Below, piece by piece: positions 39,382-46,141 of a stretch of 46,141 bases of DNA. The DNA comes from Streptomyces antimicrobicus (GTDB lineage: Bacteria; Actinomycetota; Actinomycetes; Streptomycetales; Streptomycetaceae): positions 1-46,141 of the forward strand of contig NZ_JAJAUY010000037.1 of the NCBI RefSeq assembly GCF_020532625.1, written 5' to 3'. A program made the translations under genes and the position numbers. Under the pieces are notes generated by a model that made no database searches, had not been told where the DNA came from, and saw nothing but the letters and a program-made list of their open reading frames with translations. Each line of letters begins with the position of its first letter. Positions within the stretch are counted from its first letter, which is position 1.

Positions 39382-40461
39382 TCAGGACCGGTGGTACTGG
39401 TCGGGGGTGCGCACCTGCGCGCCCAGCTCCCGCGCGGCGCGGCGGGCGAAGTACGGGTCGCGCAGCAGCTCGCGGCCCAGCAGCACCGCGTCGGCCTCGC
39501 CGTTGGCGAGGATCTTCGCCGCCTGCTCGGGCTCGGTGATCATGCCCACCGCGGCCACCGGCAGGCTGGTCTCCGCCTTGACCCGGGCGGCGAAGGGCAC
39601 CTGGTAGCCGGGGCCGGTCGGGATCCGGACCCCGGGGGCCAGGCCACCGCTGGAGACGTCCAGCAGGTCCACCCCGTGCTCGTGGAGGGTGGCGGCCAGC
39701 CGCACGGTGTCGTCCACGGTCCAGCCGTTCTCCGCCAGCCAGTCGGTGGCCGAGATCCGGAAGAACAGCGGCAGGTCGGCCGGCCAGACGGCGCGGACGG
39801 CGTCGACGACCTCCAGGGCGAAGCGGACGCGGTTCTCGTAGGAGCCGCCGTAGGCGTCGGTGCGCCGGTTGCTGTGCGGGGAGAGGAACTCGCCGATCAG
39901 GTAGCCGTGGGCGCCGTGGATCTCCACCACCCGGTACCCGGCGGCGAGGGCGCGCCGGGCGGCCTCGGCGAACTGCGCCGTGATCCGGTGGATCTCGTCG
40001 ACGGTGAGCTCGTGCGGCACCGGGTGGCCCTCGTCGAACGGGACGGCGCTCGGCGCGCTCGGCCGCCAGCCGTGCTCCTCGGGGCCGACGGGGGCGCCGC
40101 CCTTCCACGGCCTGCCGGTGGAGGCCTTGCGGCCGGCGTGGGCGAGCTGGATGCCCGGCACGGTGCCCTGCGCGGTGAGGAACCCGGTGATCCGGCGCAG
40201 CGCCTCGACCTGGGTGTCGTTCCAGATGCCGAGGTCGTAGGGGGTGATCCGGCCCTCCGGGGAGACCGCGGTGGCCTCCTGGAGGATCAGGCCGGTGCCG
40301 CCGGTGGCGCGGGCCGCGTAGTGGGTGAAGTGCCAGTCGTTCGCCACGCCCGCATTCGGCCCGAAGGCCTCCGCGCTGTACTGGCACATGGGCGCCATCC
40401 ACAGGCGGTTGGGCAGCGTGACCGAGCGGAGGGTGCAGGGCTCGAACAGGGCAGTGCTCAT
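39382..40461 (-). CDS. Old yellow enzyme-type NADH:flavin oxidoreductase (YqjM-like)
   Basis: A 359-residue FMN enzyme that reduces activated C=C bonds of electrophiles. ATG 40461 follows GGAGAG. The start matches the YqjM class: C26 and Y28 in APMCQYSA, the redox-tuning cysteine and active-site tyrosine. QLAHAGRK, EIHGAHGYLIGEFLSP (the active-site histidine pair), DAYGGSYENR and VAAVGMITEPEQA follow as expected. It is the first gene of an operon with an ArsR regulator, preceded by a dense operator array; it is probably induced by quinones or other electrophiles. Confidence 0.93.
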   Translation of the reverse strand: MSTALFEPCTLRSVTLPNRLWMAPMCQYSAEAFGPNAGVANDWHFTHYAARATGGTGLILQEATAVSPEGRITPYDLGIWNDTQVEALRRITGFLTAQGTVPGIQLAHAGRKASTGRPWKGGAPVGPEEHGWRPSAPSAVPFDEGHPVPHELTVDEIHRITAQFAEAARRALAAGYRVVEIHGAHGYLIGEFLSPHSNRRTDAYGGSYENRVRFALEVVDAVRAVWPADLPLFFRISATDWLAENGWTVDDTVRLAATLHEHGVDLLDVSSGGLAPGVRIPTGPGYQVPFAARVKAETSLPVAAVGMITEPEQAAKILANGEADAVLLGRELLRDPYFARRAARELGAQVRTPDQYHRS

Positions 40462-40481
40462 GAGGGGCTCTCCAGGACCTC

Positions 40482-40532
40482 GACCTGTAAGTACGAGAGA
40501 CACCGTACTACGAAATCTCTCGTAGTACGAGA
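40482..40532. promoter_or_regulatory. Operator array of TACGAGA half-sites, 17-bp period
   Basis: Forward half-sites TACGAGA, TACGAAA and TACGAGA begin at 40482, 40499 and 40516; reverse half-sites TCTCGTA begin at 40508 and 40525. The period is exactly 17 bases on each strand. The last pair forms a perfect 18-base dyad with a two-base centre (40515-40532). The array lies 21-71 bases before the old yellow enzyme start. Confidence 0.85.
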
Positions 40533-40660
40533 CCTCTCGTACCAGCGGTGCGGAAAGGGTGGGCGGCACGGCATCGCGCGACCGGACCGTTGTCGGTGGC
40601 CGGGTGCAGACTGTCCGCAAGACGCTTTTTTCAGGACACCGACGTCCGGAGGGTGCGGCC

Positions 40661-41752
40661 ATGACCGATGTGCTGCTGCTGGTGGGAACGCGCAAGGGCC
40701 TGTTCGTCGGGCGCCGTCGGGACGACGGTCCGTGGCACTTCGACGGCCCGCACTTCAACGCCCAGGCCGTGTACGCCGTCGCCGTCGACCGGCGGGGGCC
40801 CACGCCCCGGCTGCTGGTGGGCGGGGACAGCGCCCACTGGGGGCCCTCGGTGTTCACCTCGGACGACCTGGGGGCCACCTGGCGGGAACCGGCCCGTCCG
40901 GCGGTGCGGTTCCCGAAGGACACCGGGGCCTCGCTGGAGCGGGTCTGGCAGTTGCACCCGGCGGGCCCCGAGGCGCCGGACGTGGTGTACGCCGGGACGG
41001 AGCCGGCGGCCCTGTTCCGCTCGACCGACCGCGGGGAGTCCTTCGAGCTGGTCCGGCCGCTGTGGGAGCACCCGACCCGCAAGGACTGGATGCCGGGCGG
41101 CGGGGGCGAGGCCGTGCACACGGTGATCACGGACCCGGCCGACGCGGACGCGGTGACGGTCGCCGTCTCGACGGCCGGGGTGTTCCGCACCCGGGACGGC
41201 GGCGCGAGCTGGGCGCCGTCCAACCGCGGGGTGTCGGCCGTCTTCCTGCCGGACCAGCACCCCGAGTTCGGCCAGTGCGTGCACAAGATCGCCCAGGACG
41301 CCGGCGACACCGACCGGCTGTACCTGCAGAACCACTGGGGGGTCTACCGCAGCGACGACGCCGGCGGACGGTGGACGGACATCGGCGCCGGGCTCCCCTC
41401 GGACTTCGGGTTCGCCGTCGCCGCCCACCCGCACCGGCCGGACACCGCCTACCTCTTCCCGCTGAACGCCGACTCCGACCGGGTCCCGGCCGAACGCCGC
41501 TGCCGCGTCTTCCGCACCCGGGACGCGGGCGCCACGTGGGAGCCGCTGACGGCGGGCCTGCCGGACGGCGACCACTACGGCACGGTGCTGCGGGACGCGC
41601 TGTGCACGGACGACGCCGACCCGGCCGGCATCTACTTCGGCAACCGCAACGGCGAGTTGTACGCCAGCGCCGACGACGGCGACAGCTGGCAGATGCTGGC
41701 CTCGCACCTGCCGGACGTCCTGTGTGTCCGGGCGGCGGTGATCGGCCACTAG
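40661..41752 (+). CDS. BNR/sialidase-type beta-propeller protein (WD40/YVTN/BNR-like)
   Basis: A 363-residue protein. ATG 40661 follows GGAGGG. Six or more Asp-box repeats (SxDxGxxW) are visible: SDDLGATWRE, STDRGESFEL, TRDGGASWAP, SDDAGGRWTD, TRDAGATWEP, SADDGDSWQM. The start, LLVGTRKGLFVG, is typical of the cytoplasmic exo-alpha-sialidase-like group of unknown activity. There is no signal peptide and the sialidase arginine triad is not evident, so it is more likely a binding scaffold or an unknown hydrolase. Its stop lies 11 bases before the uracil-DNA glycosylase start. Confidence 0.88.
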   Translation: MTDVLLLVGTRKGLFVGRRRDDGPWHFDGPHFNAQAVYAVAVDRRGPTPRLLVGGDSAHWGPSVFTSDDLGATWREPARPAVRFPKDTGASLERVWQLHPAGPEAPDVVYAGTEPAALFRSTDRGESFELVRPLWEHPTRKDWMPGGGGEAVHTVITDPADADAVTVAVSTAGVFRTRDGGASWAPSNRGVSAVFLPDQHPEFGQCVHKIAQDAGDTDRLYLQNHWGVYRSDDAGGRWTDIGAGLPSDFGFAVAAHPHRPDTAYLFPLNADSDRVPAERRCRVFRTRDAGATWEPLTAGLPDGDHYGTVLRDALCTDDADPAGIYFGNRNGELYASADDGDSWQMLASHLPDVLCVRAAVIGH

Positions 41753-41763
41753 AGTGACCCGAT

Positions 41764-42450
41764 GTGGCAGCACGACCGTTGAACGAGATCGTCGAAGCAG
41801 GCTGGGCACGCGCGCTGGAGCCGGTGGCGGGGCAGATCGCCGCCATGGGCGACTTCCTGCGCACGGAGATCGCGGCCGGACGCACCTACCTCCCGGCGGG
41901 GGCGCACGTCCTGCGCGCCTTCCAGCAGCCCTTCGAGGAGGTCCGGGTCCTGATCATGGGACAGGACCCGTACCCGACCCCCGGGCACGCGGTGGGCCTG
42001 TCGTTCTCGGTGGCGCCCGAGGTGCGCCCGGTCCCGGGCAGCCTGGAGAACATCTTCCGCGAGCTGCACAGCGACCTGGGCCACCCCCGGCCCGCCAACG
42101 GCGACCTCACCCCGTGGACCCGGCAGGGCGTGCTGCTGCTGAACCGCGCCCTGACCACCGCGCCCCGCAAGCCCGGCGGGCACCGGGGCAAGGGCTGGGA
42201 GGCGGTGACCGAGCAGGCCATCCGCGCCCTGGTCGCGCGGGGCACCCCCCTGGTGTCGGTGCTCTGGGGACGCGACGCCCGCAACCTGCGGCCCCTGCTG
42301 GGCGACCTGCCGGCGGTGGAGTCGGCGCACCCCTCCCCCATGTCGGCCGACCGCGGCTTCTTCGGCTCGCGGCCCTTCAGCAGGGTGAACGACCTGCTGG
42401 TGCGGCAAGGGGCGCAGCCCGTGGACTGGAGTCTGCCGGCCGCCCGTTGA
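41764..42450 (+). CDS. ung: Uracil-DNA glycosylase (family 1)
   Basis: A 228-residue UNG-type enzyme that removes uracil from DNA as the first step of base excision repair. GTG 41764 is used. The catalytic water-activating motif GQDPYP (66-71, D68), the uracil-binding strand LLLNRALTT, and the DNA-intercalation loop [17 protein letters not shown] with H189 are all intact. It is 11 bases after the BNR gene; TAGAGT (41750-41755), overlapping that gene's stop codon, could serve as a -10 for a leaderless message. Function is secure. Confidence 0.97.
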   Translation: MAARPLNEIVEAGWARALEPVAGQIAAMGDFLRTEIAAGRTYLPAGAHVLRAFQQPFEEVRVLIMGQDPYPTPGHAVGLSFSVAPEVRPVPGSLENIFRELHSDLGHPRPANGDLTPWTRQGVLLLNRALTTAPRKPGGHRGKGWEAVTEQAIRALVARGTPLVSVLWGRDARNLRPLLGDLPAVESAHPSPMSADRGFFGSRPFSRVNDLLVRQGAQPVDWSLPAAR

Positions 42451-42532
42451 ACCTGTCAGTTCTTCACCGGATAAATACGGACAGATAACACTCAGCCCAC
42501 CCCTCCCCGAACACCTGGTTCCGATAAGCCAG

Positions 42533-42538
42533 TAGCAT
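42533..42538 (+). promoter_or_regulatory. Putative -10 element before the CbiX-like gene
   Basis: TAGCAT ends eight bases before ATG 42547 in an AT-richer intergenic stretch (42451-42546). No ribosome site is seen, so the message may be leaderless. Confidence 0.4.
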
Positions 42539-42546
42539 GCGGCGCC

Positions 42547-43476
42547 ATGAGCACCCCCACTGGGCCCGCGAACGGCCTGCCCGTACGAATGCCGCGACCC
42601 CGCCCGACCGGAAGGCACCGCCGGCCCGAGCCCGCGGTCGCGCCCGAGGGCGCGCCCGCGCTGGTGCTCGCCGTGCCGGGTGCCCCTTCCGCCGCCGCGC
42701 GGGGGCTCGCGGAGGAGATCCTCAGCATCGGCCGCTCCGAGCTGCCCGGCCTGGACGCGCGGATCGGCTACCTGGAGGGCGAGGACCCGCAGGACGGTTC
42801 CGCCCCTGAGTTCCCCTCGCTCTCCGGCGTGCTGACCGCGGTGGCGCAGGAGCGCGCCGCGCGCGCGGAGTTCGCCCGGGCCGCGGGCCAGGACGTGCCG
42901 GCGCCCACCGGCCCGGACGCCGTGGTGGTCCCGCTGCTGGCCGGCCCCGACGCCGACCTGCTGCGCCGCATCCGGCAGGCCCTGATGGACAGCTCCGCGG
43001 CCGTCGAGCTCGCCGACGTCCTGGGCCCGCACCCGCTGCTGGCCGAGGGCCTGCACGTCCGGCTGTCCGAGGCGGGCCTGGCCCGCGCGGACCGGGCGCG
43101 GCTGTTCACCGTCGCCACCGCGGCGGACGGCATCATCCTGGCCACCACCGGCGGCGAGGAGGCCGTCCAGGCCGCCGGGATCACCGGCATGCTGCTGGCC
43201 GCCCGGCTGGCGGTGCCCGTGATGGCCGCCGCCCTCGACCAGGAGGGCTCGGTCGCCTCGGTCGCCCAGCAGCTGCGCGGCGCCGGTTCGGTGCAGCTGG
43301 CGCTCGCGCCGTACCTGATCGGCCCGGAGGCCGCCGACGGCCTGCTGGACACCGCCTGCAAGGAGGCCGACTGCGCCACCGCCGAGGTGCTCGGCGCGTA
43401 CCCGGCCATCGGCAAGCTCGCGGTGGCGCAGTACGGCGCCGCCCTCGGCCTGCCGCAGAACGCCGGCGCCCACTGA
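42547..43476 (+). CDS. Sirohydrochlorin chelatase (CbiX)-like protein of unknown function
   Basis: A 309-residue soluble protein starting at ATG 42547. A Pro/Arg-rich N-terminal ~35 residues precede two similar alpha/beta halves: ALVLAVPGAPSAAARGLAEEI, then PDAVVVPLLAGPDADLLRRI, GIILATTGGEEAVQAAG and VQLALAPYLIGPEAADGLLDTA, a layout like the CbiX/SirB chelatase fold. The metal-binding histidines expected for a chelatase (such as an early HGS motif) are absent, and no cobalamin or siroheme gene is nearby. It is therefore probably a non-chelatase relative. The C-terminal half includes KEADCATAEVLGAYPAIGKL. Confidence 0.65.
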   Translation: MSTPTGPANGLPVRMPRPRPTGRHRRPEPAVAPEGAPALVLAVPGAPSAAARGLAEEILSIGRSELPGLDARIGYLEGEDPQDGSAPEFPSLSGVLTAVAQERAARAEFARAAGQDVPAPTGPDAVVVPLLAGPDADLLRRIRQALMDSSAAVELADVLGPHPLLAEGLHVRLSEAGLARADRARLFTVATAADGIILATTGGEEAVQAAGITGMLLAARLAVPVMAAALDQEGSVASVAQQLRGAGSVQLALAPYLIGPEAADGLLDTACKEADCATAEVLGAYPAIGKLAVAQYGAALGLPQNAGAH

Positions 43477-43512
43477 CACCACCGCCGGCCGCGGGACGGC
43501 CGGCGCGTGCCG

Positions 43513-43550
43513 CGAGGCCCGCTCCCGTCGGTCGACGGGTGCGGGCCTCG
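43513..43550. terminator. Bidirectional hairpin terminator
   Basis: CGAGGCCCGC pairs with GCGGGCCTCG, then after one T-T mismatch CCCGTC pairs with GACGGG around a GGTC loop. It lies between the convergent CbiX-like and lactonase genes. Confidence 0.85.
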
Positions 43551-43606
43551 TGTCGTCGCGGGCGGCCGCGGGTCAACCGGACCCGGCCGCCCGGCGACCG
43601 CGGGCC

Positions 43607-44644
43607 TCAGCCGAAGACCACACAGGTGGCCGCCGGTACCGCGAGCGAGCCGGCCCGGTGGGGCCGTCCGGTGGCCGGGTCCACGTCGAACCAGGTCACG
43701 TCACCGGAGCGCTCGTGGGCCGCGTAGAGCCGGCCCGCCGGCCCGAGGGCGAGGTCGCGCGGCCAGTGGCCGCCGCTGGGCACGCAGGCGGTGGGGCGGG
43801 GCAGCAGCGGTCCGTCGGCGAGCGACAGCACCGCGATCGTGTCGGCGCCGCGGACGGCGGCCCAGACGAACCGGCCGTCCGGGGCGACCACCACGGCCGA
43901 GGGGTAGGCCCGTACGGCGCCCGGAGCCGCCTCCTGCGCCACCGGAACCTCTCCGACCACCTCCAGCCGCCCGGCCGCCGCGTCCCAGCGGCAGACGGTC
44001 AGCAGCGGCCGCAACTCGCCCAGCACGTAGACCGCCTCGCCGTCCGGGTGGAAGGCGAGGTGGCGGGGACCGTTGCCGGCCGACAGCGCGGTCTCCGCGT
44101 GCAGGCGCAGCTCCGGGTCCCGCGCACCGTACACCCGCACCGAGTCCGTGCCGAGGTCGACGCCGAGCACCCAGCGGCCGCCGGGGTCGGGCAGCACCTG
44201 GTGCGCGTGCGGCCCGCCCTGGCGGTCCGGGTCGGGGCCGGAGCCCCGGTGGCGCACGACCGTGGCGGCCCCCGAAATCCGTCCGTCCGGCGCCAGCGGG
44301 AGCGCACCGACGCCGCCCGTGGTGTAGTGCGCGGTGAACAGCCTCCTCCCGGCGACGGACAGGTGCGTGGGGCCGGACCCGCCGACCGGCGCGGCGGGAC
44401 CCAGGACCGTGAGCCCGCCCCCGGCGGACGTGCGGAAGGCCTGGACGGCTCCCCGCTCGCTCTCGCTCACGGCGTAGAGCACGCCGCCGTCGGCGGAGAG
44501 CGCCAGGTACGAGGGGTCGGCGACGGCGTCGCTGACGGAGAGCGGGGTCAGGCCGCCGGTCGCCGGATCGACGGCCGCGGTGGTGATCCCGCGGCCGCCC
44601 GCCGACGTGAACGAGCCGATGTGGGCCCGCAGTCCACTTCCCAC
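43607..44644 (-). CDS. Lactonase family protein (6-phosphogluconolactonase, YbhE-like beta-propeller)
   Basis: A 345-residue seven-bladed propeller of the Lactonase/Pgl family. GTG 44644 follows GGAGAGGGG. Characteristic blades are AHIGSFTSAGGRGITTAAVDPATGGL-type start, PSYLALSADGGVLYAVSE, GPTHLSVAGRRLFTAHYTTG, GPHAHQVLPDPGGRWVLGVDLGTDSVRVY, GPRHLAFHPDGEAVYVLGEL and PRDLALGPAGRLYAAHERSGDV. No signal peptide. It follows the NO synthase gene after 59 bases on the same strand, probably co-transcribed. Hydrolysis of a sugar lactone is the family guess; a link to NO or pterin chemistry is only positional. Confidence 0.88.
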   Translation of the reverse strand: MGSGLRAHIGSFTSAGGRGITTAAVDPATGGLTPLSVSDAVADPSYLALSADGGVLYAVSESERGAVQAFRTSAGGGLTVLGPAAPVGGSGPTHLSVAGRRLFTAHYTTGGVGALPLAPDGRISGAATVVRHRGSGPDPDRQGGPHAHQVLPDPGGRWVLGVDLGTDSVRVYGARDPELRLHAETALSAGNGPRHLAFHPDGEAVYVLGELRPLLTVCRWDAAAGRLEVVGEVPVAQEAAPGAVRAYPSAVVVAPDGRFVWAAVRGADTIAVLSLADGPLLPRPTACVPSGGHWPRDLALGPAGRLYAAHERSGDVTWFDVDPATGRPHRAGSLAVPAATCVVFG

Positions 44645-44703
44645 GCTGTTCCCCTCTCCTGACGGTCCGGCGCCGGATCCGTGCGCCGACCGTAGCAGAA
44701 GGT

Positions 44704-45840
44704 CTAGACCAGATTCCGCCCTGCGGCCCGGTCCGCCGCACCCTCGTGGTGCACGAAGGCGGGCGTGGCCTGCCGGTCCTCGTAGGTGCGGTGGAAGACC
44801 GGGGTGGCGGAGCCGGAGATCGGCGGCACGATCCACGACCAGTCGGCCCCGACGTCGCGGCCCTTGCGCTCCTCCCGGGCGAGGTGGGTCAGGAAGCGGC
44901 GGGACTCCGAGTGGTGGTCGGCGATGGTGACCCCGGCGCGGTCGAAGGAGTGCAGCACCGCCCGGTTCAGCTCGACGAGCGCCCTGTCCTTCCACAGCGA
45001 GCGGTCGCTGCCGGTGTCCAGGCCGAGCCTGCGGGCCACCAGGGGCAGCAGGTTGTAGCGGTCGGCGTCCCCGAGGTTGCGGGCGCCGATCTCGGTGCCC
45101 ATGTACCAGCCGTTGAACGGGGCCGCCGAGTAGTGGACCCCGCCGATCTCCAGGCACATGTTGGAGATGGCCGGGACCGCGTGCCAGCGCAGGCCCCAGT
45201 CCGCCCAGGGGTCCTCGCCGGGGTGCTCGATGGGCACCTCCAGCACCGCGTCGGCGGGGAGGTCGAACCAGCGGGGTTTGTCGTCGCACCCCTGCACCAC
45301 GAGCGGGAGCAGGTCGAACGGGGTGCCGGCCCCGCCGGACCAGCCCAGGGCCCGCAGGGCCTCGGTGAGCTCCCGGTTGCGGGGGTCCCCTACCGTGACC
45401 GAGGGGTGGTCGCCGTAGCCGGCGTAGCGGATCAGCTGCTCGCTCCAGATGAGCGGGCCGGGGCGGTCGGGGGTCTCCTGGGCGAAGACCGTGATGGTCG
45501 GGCGGATCCGGCCGCCGTTCGTCGCCTCGCGCAGGTGCTCCACGCACTCGGCGGCGATCTCGTCGGCGCCGGTGATCTCCCTGCGGTCGCGCACCCGCAG
45601 GGAGTTCCAGTAGAGCCGGCCTATGCAGCGGTTGCTGTTGCGCCAGGCGACCCGGGCACCGTGCACGAGTTCCTCGGGGGTGTGGCGGTAGGTTCCGGTT
45701 TCCTCGATCTCGGCGCGTACGGCCGCGATACGATGGCCCGGATCACCCGCCCCCGGGGTCTCTCTGTGGAAGAGCCGGATGAACTCCTCCGCCGCGTCCG
45801 CCGTCTGAGCGGTCGTCAGGCGCTCGTGAAGTATTTCCAT
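44704..45840 (-). CDS. nos: Nitric oxide synthase oxygenase (bacterial NOS)
   Basis: A 378-residue oxygenase-only NO synthase, which makes NO and citrulline from arginine using a tetrahydropterin or folate cofactor and outside reductases. Heme thiolate C72 lies in WRNSNRCIGRLYW; E250 in NGWYMGTEIG binds the arginine guanidinium; HAVPAISNMCLEIGG and DWSWIVPPISGSATPVFHRTYEDR form the substrate and cofactor pocket. The reductase domain of animal enzymes is absent, as in other bacteria. Length is normal. Unlike txtD of scab-causing Streptomyces, no thaxtomin genes are adjacent; the nearest partner is a lactonase. Start ATG 45840 follows a GGGGGTAA stretch. Confidence 0.95.
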   Translation of the reverse strand: MEILHERLTTAQTADAAEEFIRLFHRETPGAGDPGHRIAAVRAEIEETGTYRHTPEELVHGARVAWRNSNRCIGRLYWNSLRVRDRREITGADEIAAECVEHLREATNGGRIRPTITVFAQETPDRPGPLIWSEQLIRYAGYGDHPSVTVGDPRNRELTEALRALGWSGGAGTPFDLLPLVVQGCDDKPRWFDLPADAVLEVPIEHPGEDPWADWGLRWHAVPAISNMCLEIGGVHYSAAPFNGWYMGTEIGARNLGDADRYNLLPLVARRLGLDTGSDRSLWKDRALVELNRAVLHSFDRAGVTIADHHSESRRFLTHLAREERKGRDVGADWSWIVPPISGSATPVFHRTYEDRQATPAFVHHEGAADRAAGRNLV

Positions 45841-45869
45841 TCCGGGCGGTTACCCCCTGTCCGGCCAGA

Positions 45870-45904
45870 TCCACCCTGTATTTGCCGCATGAATGTGCGG
45901 TGGA
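45870..45904. promoter_or_regulatory. Nested dyads upstream of the NO synthase gene
   Basis: CCGCA and TGCGG flank TGAATG (45885-45900); outside them TCCACC (45870-45875) pairs with GGTGGA (45899-45904). A further CCGCA lies at 45924. The block is 30-65 bases before ATG 45840. Confidence 0.4.
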
Positions 45905-45948
45905 CACTCACCCGTTGTACATGCCGCAGGTCAGGGGCGGGGGCCGGA

Positions 45949-45970
45949 CGGAGGAGGAACACCTCCTCCG
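45949..45970 (-). terminator. Hairpin terminator after the right-end gene
   Basis: CGGAGGAGG, loop AACA, CCTCCTCCG: nine perfect pairs, 36 bases past the stop of the minus-strand gene at the right edge. Confidence 0.6.
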
Positions 45971-46005
45971 GGTGATGTAGCGCCGAGGGGCTTGCGCGGG
46001 CGGCT

Positions 46006-46141
46006 CAGGAACCGACCAGCGGCGAGGGCCGGGTGCTGCGCAGCGGGGAGTCGAGCTCGACGAGCACCCGCTCCAGGCCGTGCAGGTGCGCCAGCGCGGG
46101 CTGCGCCGCGGCCGCGGGGGCGTCGGGGCGGTCGGATGCGG
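46006..46141 (-). CDS. C-terminal end of an unidentified protein (truncated by window edge)
   Basis: An open minus-strand frame enters from the right edge and stops with TGA at 46006-46008, giving the last 44 residues. It is Ala/Leu-rich with a likely helix (ALAHLHGLERVLVELD) and ends RSTRPSPLVGS. Third positions are GC-rich and a hairpin follows the stop, so it is probably a real gene. The family cannot be recognised from this fragment. Confidence 0.5.

Noticed and set aside
42547..43476. Functional sirohydrochlorin or cobalt chelatase
   Set aside because: The fold seems related, but the metal-coordinating histidines are missing and no tetrapyrrole genes are adjacent, so only a CbiX-like label is justified.

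Overview
The window is a chromosomal stretch of a high-GC actinomycete, almost certainly a Streptomyces. Third codon positions are nearly always G or C, several starts are GTG or TTG, and lineage-typical families are present: a mycothiol-dependent MPI-like enzyme, a solo anti-sigma-type HATPase, DUF6332, DUF5134, DUF6421, DUF6986 and a bacterial nitric oxide synthase. No tRNA, rRNA, CRISPR array, transposase, integrase or att site was seen. It reads as ordinary chromosome with accessory genes.

Layout. 1-7475: end of a CbxX-type AAA ATPase; a large multi-membrane serine-hydrolase-like protein on the opposite strand; an SRPBCC protein; a cysteine-synthase-like PLP enzyme divergent from an anti-sigma-like ATPase; a ROK regulator. 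7633-14641: an AlkB homologue divergent from an MPI-like enzyme, a DUF6332 protein, a secreted DUF11 protein, a geranylgeranyl-reductase-family flavoprotein divergent from an M20 dipeptidase, and an MBL hydrolase. 14679-18889: a kinase-Nudix fusion divergent from a LacI regulator, a small secreted protein, and a DUF6986 aldolase-like protein with a twin operator. 19061-23051: etfBA, a flavin reductase, a thioredoxin, a lysophospholipid acyltransferase. 23402-26660: the operon DUF6421, SDR, threonine aldolase. 26742-29589: an esterase and LLM oxidoreductase divergent from a PadR regulator. 29770-35344: a degenerate GDPD, a GNAT, DUF5134, an M56 peptidase, PAP2, an SNase-like protein and a TetR regulator. 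35380-38950: a secreted LVIVD propeller divergent from a DUF305 lipoprotein, then an FprA-like reductase. 38976-42450: an old yellow enzyme plus ArsR operon with a phased operator array, a BNR propeller and uracil-DNA glycosylase. 42547-46141: a CbiX-like protein, a lactonase and the oxygenase-only NO synthase, then the end of an unidentified gene.

Several modules concern redox or electrophile stress (old yellow enzyme/ArsR, NO synthase, ETF, flavin reductase, thioredoxin, LLM and FprA flavoproteins) and nucleic acid repair (AlkB, UNG, Nudix). The strongest leads are: the 17-bp-phased TACGAGA array before the old yellow enzyme operon; the paired 15-bp operators two helical turns apart before the DUF6986 gene; a GDPD that has lost two metal-ligand glutamates; the uncharacterised DUF6421 operon; the NO synthase-lactonase pair; and many short tandem duplications at gene 3' ends, two of which span the stop codon just before a terminator hairpin.
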